Shown here: in pieces, positions 8,034 to 14,584 of the stretch
Layout: each line of letters opens with the position of its first letter
How positions within the stretch are numbered: position 1 is the stretch's first letter
NCBI GenBank assembly: GCA_934120735.1
Contig: CAKOVA010000054.1
Coordinates: forward strand, 1 to 14,584
DNA from: an uncultured Prevotella sp.
GTDB lineage: Bacteria; Bacteroidota; Bacteroidia; Bacteroidales; Bacteroidaceae
Direction: 5' to 3'
DNA: 14,584 nucleotides
Program-made: the position numbers and the translations under genes
Notes under the pieces: generated by a model
The model's input: only the letters and a program-made list of their open reading frames with translations
What the model was told of the DNA's origin: nothing
Database searches by the model: none

Positions 8034-9362
8034 ATGAAACAAGGTAGCATACTGATAGTTGATGACAACCGCAACATCCTCACCACAGTGAAGATGCTGA
8101 TAGAAAATGTATTCGAGCATGTCGCGGCGATAGCCAAACCAGAGAATATCCCTACCCGCCTACGCGAGGACAGACCCGACGTGGTGCTGCTCGACATGAA
8201 TTTCCGCAGCGGCATCAACAATGGCAACGAGGGCCTCTTCTGGCTGCGCGAGATAAAGAAACTGAGTCCACACACGCAGGTGGTGCTGTTCACTGCATAC
8301 GCCGACATTGAATTGGCGGTGACGGGCATCAAGGAGGGTGCTACCGACTTTGTGGTAAAACCTTTCGACAATGCCAAACTCATTGACACGCTCACCAATG
8401 CCTACCGAAAAACCAAGAAAAACATTCAGAACGCCACCATCCATGAGGGAGAAATGTACTGGGGCATGTCGCCTGCGATGCAAGATCTGCGCCTGATGGT
8501 AGAGAAAGTAGCAGCCACCGATGCCAACATCCTCATCACAGGCGAGAACGGAACTGGCAAGGAAGTGCTTGCCAAAGAGATTCACCGCCTGTCGAAACGA
8601 CACGGACACCGGATGATGCCCATCGACATGGGAGCTATCACGGAGACGCTTTTTGAAAGCGAACTCTTCGGACACACGAAAGGTGCTTTCACGGATGCCA
8701 AAACAGACAAGCCGGGAAAGTTTGAACTGGCGGAGGGAGGCACGTTGTTTCTCGATGAGATAGGCAACCTGAGTTATGCGTTGCAGGCAAAGCTGCTCAC
8801 GGCTTTGCAGCGCAGGAGCATCGTGCGTGTGGGAGGCAGCGAGCAAATTCCCATCGATGTGCGACTGATTTGCGCCACCAACCGAGACCTGTCTGCAATG
8901 GTGGCCAACGGCGAGTTTCGTGAAGACCTGCTCTACCGCGTCAACACCATTCACCTGCATCTGCCGCCTTTGCGCGAGCGTAGGGAAGACATCACGGCTT
9001 TGGCTGGCATCTTCCTCAAACGCTACGCGGCGATGTACAACAAGCCGGAGACAAAATTCTCGGCCGGCGCCATGACCAAGCTCGAAGAGCAACCTTGGTA
9101 CGGTAACATTCGCGAACTGCAACATGCCATGGAGAAAGCGGTTATCCTGTGCAGCGGCACTACTATTGCCGAGGACGACATAGAGAGTGGACCCGCCCGA
9201 CAGGAGAAACCCATTGAGGACGTGCGCACGCTCGACGAGATGGAACGAAGACTCATCGAGAAAACCATCCGCGAATGCGACGGCAACCTCTCACAGGTGG
9301 CGTTCAGGTTAGGCATCTCCCGACAGACTTTATACAACAAAATTAAACGATACGGACTATAG
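8034..9362 (+). CDS. Sigma-54-dependent response regulator (NtrC family)
   Basis: The protein has 442 residues in three domains. Receiver (about 5-124): acidic pair D10-D11, phosphoacceptor D54 (DVVLLDMNF), T87 and K109, all conserved. AAA+ sigma-54 interaction domain (about 143-375): Walker A GENGTGKE at 170-177, sigma-54 contact loop GAFTDA at 217-222 (canonical GAFTGA), Walker [12 protein letters not shown] at 235-245, and arginine-finger-type motifs further on ([19 protein letters not shown]). Fis-type DNA-binding domain: helix-turn-helix at 419-442 ([20 protein letters not shown]). The family binds upstream sites and uses ATP to open sigma-54 promoters after phosphorylation by its kinase, which is the next gene. 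The gene is divergent from the efflux operon, the likely target. Its TAG stop uses the first base of the inserted element that follows. Confidence 0.96.
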   Translation: MKQGSILIVDDNRNILTTVKMLIENVFEHVAAIAKPENIPTRLREDRPDVVLLDMNFRSGINNGNEGLFWLREIKKLSPHTQVVLFTAYADIELAVTGIKEGATDFVVKPFDNAKLIDTLTNAYRKTKKNIQNATIHEGEMYWGMSPAMQDLRLMVEKVAATDANILITGENGTGKEVLAKEIHRLSKRHGHRMMPIDMGAITETLFESELFGHTKGAFTDAKTDKPGKFELAEGGTLFLDEIGNLSYALQAKLLTALQRRSIVRVGGSEQIPIDVRLICATNRDLSAMVANGEFREDLLYRVNTIHLHLPPLRERREDITALAGIFLKRYAAMYNKPETKFSAGAMTKLEEQPWYGNIRELQHAMEKAVILCSGTTIAEDDIESGPARQEKPIEDVRTLDEMERRLIEKTIRECDGNLSQVAFRLGISRQTLYNKIKRYGL

Positions 9363-9620
9363 GCTGGTTCTATAAATTACCACCGCATATAGTCATTAAA
9401 TTTTTATGAAATACGTTTTGTTATCTTTTGGCTTCTTTTTATATAAAACAGGCTGCGCCTCAACAATTCAAACAAGTTTTGATTGTATTCGGCTTGCTCC
9501 GTTTTTGGTTCAAAATGTAAGTTCGTTCAGTCGTGTAGCTCGCTACACTCCTTCACTCTCTTGCATTTTGACCTCAAAAATAAGCTCTAAATCTAACAAA
9601 GCTAATTTATAGAACCAGCC
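9362..9620 (+). mobile_element. MITE-like inverted-repeat element between regulator and kinase genes (copy 1)
   Basis: A 259-bp noncoding element with perfect 18-bp inverted ends, GGCTGGTTCTATAAATTA at 9362-9379 and its complement at 9603-9620. It is flanked on both sides by TATA (9358-9361 and 9621-9624), a likely 4-bp target duplication. Removing the element and one TATA would restore the regulator TAG stop and place it 3 nt before the kinase ATG. A second copy in opposite orientation lies at 10769-10962, sharing the ends, the adjoining ACCACCG, a central hairpin and a GACCTCAAAAATA block. This copy has about 65 bp extra in its left half. It encodes no transposase, so movement would need one acting in trans. 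TATA is itself a palindrome, so it could also be part of the stem. Confidence 0.75.
9533..9548 (+). other. Central hairpin of element copy 1
   Basis: GTGTAGC, TC, GCTACAC: a perfect 7-bp inverted repeat. The matching hairpin in copy 2 has an A-T pair where this one has a G-C pair at the third position, so pairing is kept although the sequence changed. Confidence 0.65.
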
Positions 9621-9628
9621 TATAGCCC

Positions 9629-10768
9629 ATGAACGTGATTGTCATCATACTCTGCCTGGCATTGCTTGCCGCTGTCGTTGCCTATCTGCAACTGTGGCGG
9701 AGGTATCGACGCGACCTTGGCAAGGTGACATTTATGTTCAACGCCATAGACATCGGCGACTATACTTTCCAGTTTCCTATCAACAAGAAATACGGCAGCG
9801 AGCTATTGCTCAACGAGTCGCTCAACCGCGTGAAGGAAATCCTACAACACGCCCGGGATGAACAGATAGAACGGGAAAAATACTTCGAACTCATACTCGA
9901 TTCGGTGGATACTGGCATCTTGGTAGTCGACGTGGAGCGGGGCATCGTACTCCGCAGCAACCGGGCCGCACTCAACCTGCTGCAGGTGGAGACCATCACC
10001 CACATCAATCAGATCAAGGAGAAGATGGCGGGATTCTCTCTGCGCGAGACCCACACAACTCTCAAGAGTCGTCGGGTGCGCATCATCGGCTTCAGCGACA
10101 TCAAAGGCGAGCTGGCCAACCAAGAGATAGACAGCTGGGTGAAGCTCATCCGCGTACTCACCCATGAAATCATGAACACCGTCACGCCAATCATATCCCT
10201 GAGCGACACCCTACTCCAAAACTCACAGGGCGAACAACGGCAAGGACTGCAGGTAATCAGCAGTACCAGCAAGGAACTCATGCGCTTTGTGGAGAATTAC
10301 CGCAAGTTCACACATGTGCCTACGCCCACACCTACCCTGTTCTATGTAAGACCGTTCCTCGAACGCATGGTGAACCTCATGCGCCCGATGTTAAAGTCTG
10401 GCGTGAACGTGAGCTACGAGGTAGAACCTGGCGACTTGCTGGTGTATGCTGACGAGAGCCTCGTCAGCAGAGTGGTCAACAACCTACTGAAAAACGCTTC
10501 CGAGGCCATCGAAGAGGAAGGGCAAATTATACTGCGCGCATACGCCAACGCGCAGGAATCCGTCATCATCGACATCACCGACAACGGAGCGATAATTCCC
10601 GATGACGTGGCAAGCCACATCTTCGTGCCCTTCTTCACCACCAAGCCGCAGGGAAGCGGCATAGGCCTGTCCATTTCCCGACAAATCATGCAGGCCTGCA
10701 ATGGCTCCATCGACCTCATCACCGATAAGACCGACGGACTGACCACCTTCCGCCTGACATTTTATTAA
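9629..10768 (+). CDS. Sensor histidine kinase, partner of the sigma-54 regulator
   Basis: The protein has 379 residues. One N-terminal membrane helix (about 3-22) is followed by a basic stretch, a linker with a HAMP-like position (about 35-80) and a PAS-like region (about 85-165) with no large periplasmic sensor. The H-box is LTHEIMNT with H179. The ATPase domain shows an N-box (NNLLKNASEA, 284-293), G1 (DNGAII, 318-323), F-box (IFVPFFTTK) and G2 (GSGIGLSI, 342-349). G1 departs from the usual DNGxGI, with I for the second glycine. It should phosphorylate D54 of the preceding regulator. The region before the ATG at 9629 is one arm of the element's terminal inverted repeat, so translation may depend on that structure opening. 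The TAA stop lies inside the TTAA that flanks the second element. Confidence 0.95.
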   Translation: MNVIVIILCLALLAAVVAYLQLWRRYRRDLGKVTFMFNAIDIGDYTFQFPINKKYGSELLLNESLNRVKEILQHARDEQIEREKYFELILDSVDTGILVVDVERGIVLRSNRAALNLLQVETITHINQIKEKMAGFSLRETHTTLKSRRVRIIGFSDIKGELANQEIDSWVKLIRVLTHEIMNTVTPIISLSDTLLQNSQGEQRQGLQVISSTSKELMRFVENYRKFTHVPTPTPTLFYVRPFLERMVNLMRPMLKSGVNVSYEVEPGDLLVYADESLVSRVVNNLLKNASEAIEEEGQIILRAYANAQESVIIDITDNGAIIPDDVASHIFVPFFTTKPQGSGIGLSISRQIMQACNGSIDLITDKTDGLTTFRLTFY

Positions 10769-10962
10769 GGGCGGTTCTATAAATTAGCTTTGACAGATTG
10801 TGAGACTATTTTTGAGGTCAATTTGTTTGTGAGTGAAGGAGTATAGCGAGCTATACGACTGAATGAACAAGCAAATTGAACCAAAAAGAGTCCACAAGAT
10901 GACAAAACGTAAAAAGAAAATTGACATAGAAAACTTTACGGTGGTAATTTATAGAACCGCCC
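10769..10962 (-). mobile_element. MITE-like inverted-repeat element after the kinase gene (copy 2, inverted)
   Basis: A 194-bp element whose ends, GGGCGGTTCTATAAATTA at 10769-10786 and the complement at 10945-10962, are perfect inverted repeats. It is flanked by TTAA on both sides (10765-10768 and 10963-10966). Read on the minus strand, it aligns with copy 1 over both ends, the central hairpin and the GACCTCAAAAATA block, and lacks about 65 bp. Compared with copy 1, the third and fourth end bases are changed on both ends in matching fashion. The kinase TAA stop is part of the left TTAA. No convincing coding sequence lies inside. Confidence 0.75.
10841..10856 (-). other. Central hairpin of element copy 2
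   Basis: GTATAGC, GA, GCTATAC: the same hairpin as in copy 1 with a compensated base-pair change at the third position. Confidence 0.65.
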
Positions 10963-11110
10963 TTAACCCAACTCAAGTCTCGTATTTAGGTATTAGGCAG
11001 TCATGCCGTAGGTTCCAAATGCTGCCAACCACTTGCCGTTCTCAATTATCCGTATGACCAAATCTTCAGATTCCGCACTGAATTTTCTTTACAAAGTGTC
11101 TCTCATAACT

Positions 11111-11152
11111 CGCGTGTAAATCACCAACATCAAAGTTGGTCGCAAATACGCG
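11111..11152. other. Two-part stem-loop
   Basis: CGCGT (11111-11115) pairs with ACGCG (11148-11152), and ACCAAC (11123-11128) pairs with GTTGGT (11135-11140), around a six-base loop ATCAAA. The two stems are separated by symmetric seven-base internal loops. No U tract follows on either strand, so a simple intrinsic terminator is unlikely. Confidence 0.4.
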
Positions 11153-11271
11153 AAATATGAGCGATGTTTATAATTTATTGATGTTGAAGATGTTACGCGT
11201 TTAACAACTCTTTATACTTCTATTTTTACCAATTTTTGGCGACTAACCCATTGAGATAAGCCTGCAATTTG

Positions 11272-11296
11272 CATGCTTCAATGCTCCTGAAGCATG
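11272..11296. other. Nine-base-pair stem-loop
   Basis: CATGCTTCA (11272-11280) and TGAAGCATG (11288-11296) are perfectly complementary around a seven-base loop ATGCTCC. It could end transcription from either convergent side, but no U tract is visible on either strand. Confidence 0.45.
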
Positions 11297-11508
11297 TGAA
11301 TAACACCCCTAATACATGTTTCCAAGCCCGTAAAGTCAATGTTTCAGCTTGAAAAGACGTTTATTTTGTGAAAATCAGCGCATTTTTGCATGTCGTTTGC
11401 CTATTGATTTTTTCTATTCTGAAGATTTTTAATGGTCGTTTTTTGGTAAAATAATAAGACAAAAACAACGGTTTCATTGTCCACGGATGATATGTCTTAA
11501 AAGACGCT

Positions 11509-11600
11509 GCTCTTTCATTGAAGGGGATTGTTGTACAATAAATGATGCAAAAAATCAAAGATTGTTTTTCCAACAAAACACCTTTCGTCAATGAAAGAGC
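11509..11600. repeat. 92-bp imperfect palindrome downstream of the large minus-strand gene
   Basis: Outer arms GCTCTTTCATTGA (11509-11521) and its exact complement (11588-11600) enclose further complementary pieces in nested order. These are TTGTTG (11528-11533) with CAACAA (11571-11576), and ACAAT (11535-11539) with ATTGT (11561-11565). The whole stretch could fold into one long hairpin. It lies 48 bp beyond the stop of the large gene. I see no clear target duplication. It may be a short insertion element or an RNA structure at the transcript end. Confidence 0.5.
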
Positions 11601-11647
11601 TGTGATGAACATAGGGATTCATTCCCCACGAGCCGCCAAACCGTTGT

Positions 11648-14548
11648 CTATGTTTCAGAAAGCAGTACCACTCCTTCTTGCTTCTGACCGTCCATCAAAA
11701 TACGCAATGGGGCATCAAACCGAACATGGCGAACATAAGTGGTTTCTTCGACAGCTGGCATGGCATCCAAAACATCTTGCCTGAACAAGCCACTGCCACC
11801 CACCTCATCAATCGTAAAATAGCCCACACCAAAACTGGTGAGGTTTTGGAAGAAGTGTGTCCCTTGACTTGGGTCGATACGGTAGTTGTTTAATGTCGTC
11901 TCAACAATGACCTTTGCACCGCTAATTTGTGGCCACTTTACTGGAATGCCCAACCAAGGGTCGCTCGAACCCCAGCGCCCCGGACCTATCAACACATAAC
12001 CTTGACCTCGAGACAAAAACTGCTCGTTGAGCTTTTCTATCTCTCCTACAATCGCAGGATTGTTTTTCGCTGCGAAAGAAGCGTTGGTTTTTACGTAAAC
12101 AACATCACAAACATCGTCCATGATGCCATGCCCTAACGAGTTGTGCGAACGCAACAGACACCGTTCATCGGCAATGGCGACAATATCCTCATCGAGCATT
12201 TGCTTGGAATCGACAATGGGACGAATTTGTAATAAGTAAAATTCCCCTGTCCTATCGGCATTGATATCACAGGCAAATTCTATTTCTACGGGGCACCGCA
12301 TGCTCTCCGCACCATAGTTCATCGCCATTTGCATGATGGGTGCCAAAGGGAACACATCGTGTTGCAGCACATTGCAGAAAGATATCACCTTGCGCCCTCC
12401 ATCGTACAGTCCATCTCTCATTATCTGGTTGTATGGGTCGTAAGTAGAGGCGATGTATTGCAGGGAGCCATCTGTCTCGGCAGACTTGACACCCAACTTG
12501 AGGATGTTGAAACCGTCGTCTACCTGAAAATCCTGTCCCACGTGAGCCGTGTCGAGGGCATAGAATTGCGTTTGGGTCTCGCGCAACGCCTTTTCCAGTT
12601 CACTGGTTTGCAAGACATGACGAGGATGATAAGGAGAGACACGCAAAGTTTGACCGCCATCTACGATATATTTACCCAATCCCAATGCCAACGAGGCAAT
12701 GCCTTCTTCTGCCTTTTCGTTGCCAATGGGATAATAATTCAGCGAGCGTAGCACCCCACTTATCTTGGGATAATAGTGCGTACCATACTGCTTGCCCACC
12801 ACTTCTTGCAGGATAACCGCCATTTTTTCTTGATCGATAAGGTTGCGAGTAGCCGTCATGTAAGCCTTGGAATCATGATAGAACACCGATGCATACACGC
12901 CCTTGATGGCACAGGCCAACATTTGGAGCATCACTTGCTTGTCATTGAGCGAGGGAATCATGTAAGTGGAATAGATTCCGGCAAAGGGTTGATAATGCGA
13001 GTCTTCTAACAACGAGCTGGAACGAATGGCTATCGGACTCTTCGTGGCATCGAAAAACGTGATAAAGTCGTCGCGCAGACGCTCTGGCAACTTGGCTTTC
13101 AAAAAGCTGTGCAGTATCTCTTCGTCTGTGGCATCGCTCAAGGCAACATCATAAAGATTGTTCTCGTCCATGAATTGGTCGAACAAATCTGTACAAAGCA
13201 CCAGTGTTTTCGGGATTTGCACCTTCACTCCTTCATACTGATTAAAGTCGGGGTGCATCTTAATGATATGGTCTAAGAAAGCAAGGCCACGCCCTTTTCC
13301 GCCTAACGAGCCTTCGCCAATACGAGCGAAGTGAGCATATTGGTCGAATTTCAATCGATCGAACACCGCTACCACGCCTATGTTTTTCATCTTGCGATAC
13401 TGTACAATGGCATCGAAGATGATTTGCCGATGCGCTTGCAAGTCTTGCAACTTGTCCCAAGTGATGTTTTTAAGAAACTCGGAGATGGGAAATATTGAGC
13501 GTGCACTGAGCCAACGACTCATGTGATTGCGTGAGACATGGAAGCGAAACGAATCGTCTGGTATCTTGAAAATATTGTCTTGCAGCTCCTTGAGCGAATG
13601 CACACGCATGATTTCTTGACGGGTATGAGGGTCTCTAAAGATGAAATCGCCAAAGCCCATGTGCTCTTCAAAGATATGACGGAGGTCTATTCCCATCATC
13701 TTCGAGTTCTTGTCGACAAAGCGGAAGCCCTCCCTTTCGGTCTTTTCTCGATTGCTTGACTCCGAACTTTCCACCACTAAAGGCAGATAAGGGTTGCGCT
13801 TGCGAATCTCACGCAACAGTTTCAAGCCCGCTTCGGGGTCTTTCACTCCGCCTTTAGGATAACGGGCATCGCTAATAACGCCTAATATATTGTCCGCAAA
13901 ACGATTGTAATAATCCATCGCTTCCTCATAGGTTCGCGCCAAAACTACCTTTGGACGACCGCGCATACGCAACGTAGCAGCATGTCGATTCAATGCCTCA
14001 AAGGACAAATGCTTGTTCTGCACCAATATGTAACTGTACAGATTTGGCAGTATGGAACTGTAAAAACGAATGCTGTCCTCCACCAGCAATATCATTTGCA
14101 CGCCCCCTTCGATGATGTCGTGTTCCAAGTTCATCTTGTCTTCCATCAGCTTGATGATGGACATAATGAGATTCGTGTTGCCCAACCAACAAAAGACATA
14201 ATCGAAAATGCTCAGGTCTTCGTTCTCCATCCTACGGGTAATGCCGTGCGAAAAAGGCGTGAGAACAATGCAATGAATATCAGGAAAGGCGTCTTTAATG
14301 TTGTGCGCCACGGTAAAAGCGTCATTGTCGGCGGTTCCTGGCATACATATCACCAAGTCTATCGGTGTGGACTGAAGAATGCGGGTCGCCTCTTCCGTGG
14401 TGCTCACCTGTGTAAAGGTGGGCGGATAGCGTAAACCCAACTCCATGTATTCGTTGAAAATTTTCTCCTCTACCCGACCGTCATCTTCCAACATGAAGGC
14501 GTCATAGGGGTTGGCAACGATTAAGACATTATAAATACGTCTCATCAT
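11648..14548 (-). CDS. Receiver-PPDK_N fusion: PEP/pyruvate-binding (ATP-grasp) domain protein
   Basis: The protein has about 966 residues from the ATG at 14548. The frame stays open to the window edge (a TTG at 14575 is possible), so the start is provisional; a second ATG follows at 14545. A receiver-like domain (about 1-140) has M where the phosphoacceptor Asp should be (DLVICMPG, 64-71). A second receiver (about 150-300) keeps the acidic site (LLVEDS), D227 (VISDARYP), a Ser in the Thr position and K280 (FVDKNSK). A PPDK/PEP-synthase-type ATP-grasp domain (about 385-780) shows GSLGGKGRGLA, IAIRSSSLLED and the closing FYLLQIRPIV. A C-terminal domain carries GPGRWGSSDPWLGIPVKWP (about 855-873). 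There is no TSHAA-type phosphohistidine domain and no PEP-binding barrel, so this is not a true PEP synthase. The reaction and partner are unknown. Confidence 0.92.
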   Translation of the reverse strand: MMRRIYNVLIVANPYDAFMLEDDGRVEEKIFNEYMELGLRYPPTFTQVSTTEEATRILQSTPIDLVICMPGTADNDAFTVAHNIKDAFPDIHCIVLTPFSHGITRRMENEDLSIFDYVFCWLGNTNLIMSIIKLMEDKMNLEHDIIEGGVQMILLVEDSIRFYSSILPNLYSYILVQNKHLSFEALNRHAATLRMRGRPKVVLARTYEEAMDYYNRFADNILGVISDARYPKGGVKDPEAGLKLLREIRKRNPYLPLVVESSESSNREKTEREGFRFVDKNSKMMGIDLRHIFEEHMGFGDFIFRDPHTRQEIMRVHSLKELQDNIFKIPDDSFRFHVSRNHMSRWLSARSIFPISEFLKNITWDKLQDLQAHRQIIFDAIVQYRKMKNIGVVAVFDRLKFDQYAHFARIGEGSLGGKGRGLAFLDHIIKMHPDFNQYEGVKVQIPKTLVLCTDLFDQFMDENNLYDVALSDATDEEILHSFLKAKLPERLRDDFITFFDATKSPIAIRSSSLLEDSHYQPFAGIYSTYMIPSLNDKQVMLQMLACAIKGVYASVFYHDSKAYMTATRNLIDQEKMAVILQEVVGKQYGTHYYPKISGVLRSLNYYPIGNEKAEEGIASLALGLGKYIVDGGQTLRVSPYHPRHVLQTSELEKALRETQTQFYALDTAHVGQDFQVDDGFNILKLGVKSAETDGSLQYIASTYDPYNQIMRDGLYDGGRKVISFCNVLQHDVFPLAPIMQMAMNYGAESMRCPVEIEFACDINADRTGEFYLLQIRPIVDSKQMLDEDIVAIADERCLLRSHNSLGHGIMDDVCDVVYVKTNASFAAKNNPAIVGEIEKLNEQFLSRGQGYVLIGPGRWGSSDPWLGIPVKWPQISGAKVIVETTLNNYRIDPSQGTHFFQNLTSFGVGYFTIDEVGGSGLFRQDVLDAMPAVEETTYVRHVRFDAPLRILMDGQKQEGVVLLSET

Positions 14549-14584
14549 GAGGTTGACAAAAGTCACATCCTTCAATAAGAAATT

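Larger units (their letters stand above)
10967..11647. other. Gene-poor, AT-rich stretch between convergent genes
   Basis: About 680 bp lie between the end of copy 2 and the end of the large minus-strand gene. The flanking genes converge here, so transcription terminators are expected. I see several stem-loops (listed separately), none followed by a clear U tract, no tRNA-like fold and no convincing gene. An 83-codon minus-strand frame (11361-11612) exists, but its composition looks random and it runs through a palindrome. Confidence 0.6.

Noticed and set aside
8160..9125. 321-codon minus-strand frame opposite the response regulator
   Set aside because: The plus strand encodes an unmistakable receiver, AAA+ and HTH protein; the opposite frame has no motif, only the low stop density expected of GC-rich antisense.
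9406..9612. Open frame of 68 codons inside element copy 1
   Set aside because: It spans the hairpin and runs into the terminal inverted repeat. Copy 2 does not keep a matching frame, so coding is unlikely.
9362..10962. Composite transposon carrying the kinase as cargo
   Set aside because: Each element has its own flanking 4-bp repeat (TATA, TTAA). Deleting the first would leave regulator and kinase 3 nt apart as a normal operon, so the kinase most likely predates both insertions.
11361..11612. 83-codon minus-strand frame in the gene-poor stretch
   Set aside because: It crosses the 92-bp palindrome, has low-complexity AT-driven composition, no ribosome-binding site and no recognisable domain. 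It is not supported as a gene.
10967..11647. CRISPR array or tRNA in the gene-poor stretch
   Set aside because: No regularly spaced direct repeats and no cloverleaf-like arrangement could be seen; the repeats found are isolated inverted repeats.

Overview
The window looks like a piece of a Bacteroidales chromosome, most likely Prevotellaceae. The reasons are the protein families present (arrays of MacB/FtsX-type permeases with a large periplasmic domain, an NtrC-type regulator with a GAFTDA loop, a giant PEP/pyruvate-binding-domain protein), a match to the Bacteroidetes -33/-7 promoter (TAnnTTTG), and the scarcity of Shine-Dalgarno sequences. The genus is inference; no rRNA or other marker is present.

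Left block (1-7739, minus strand). This is one operon-like run, read right to left: a TolC-family outer-membrane protein, an HlyD/MacA-type periplasmic adaptor overlapping it by 16 bp, then three paralogous MacB/FtsX-type permeases, the last cut by the window edge. Together they describe a tripartite ABC efflux system. No ATP-binding subunit is visible, so it should lie beyond base 1 or elsewhere. The three permeases share a nearly identical 84-bp 5' end.

Divergent control region (about 7740-8033). Towards the efflux operon there is a good sigma-54 -24/-12 match (one mismatch) and, 80-118 bp upstream of its predicted start, two 18-bp direct repeats spaced exactly 21 bp, as expected of enhancer sites. 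Towards the regulator gene there is a Bacteroidetes-type -33/-7 promoter.

Middle block (8034-10768, plus strand). A sigma-54-dependent response regulator is followed by its histidine kinase. They are separated by a 259-bp element with perfect inverted ends, and a 194-bp relative of it in opposite orientation follows the kinase. Each abuts a stop codon and is flanked by a 4-bp repeat (TATA, TTAA). Without the first element the two genes would be 3 nt apart. With it, the kinase start region sits beside one arm of a 23-bp stem whose other arm carries the regulator's stop codon. Base changes between the two copies are compensated within each copy, both at the ends and in a central hairpin.

Right block. 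Bases 10967-11647 hold no convincing gene but several stem-loops, including a 92-bp imperfect palindrome. Bases 11648-14548 (minus) encode a protein of about 966 residues: a degenerate receiver-like domain, an apparently intact receiver domain, a PPDK/PEP-synthase-type ATP-grasp domain and a distinctive C-terminal domain, without the phosphohistidine and PEP-binding domains of true PEP synthase.

Working model (inference): the kinase/regulator pair senses envelope or toxic stress and switches on the divergent efflux operon through the sigma-54 promoter, while the inserted inverted-repeat elements modify how much kinase is made relative to regulator.
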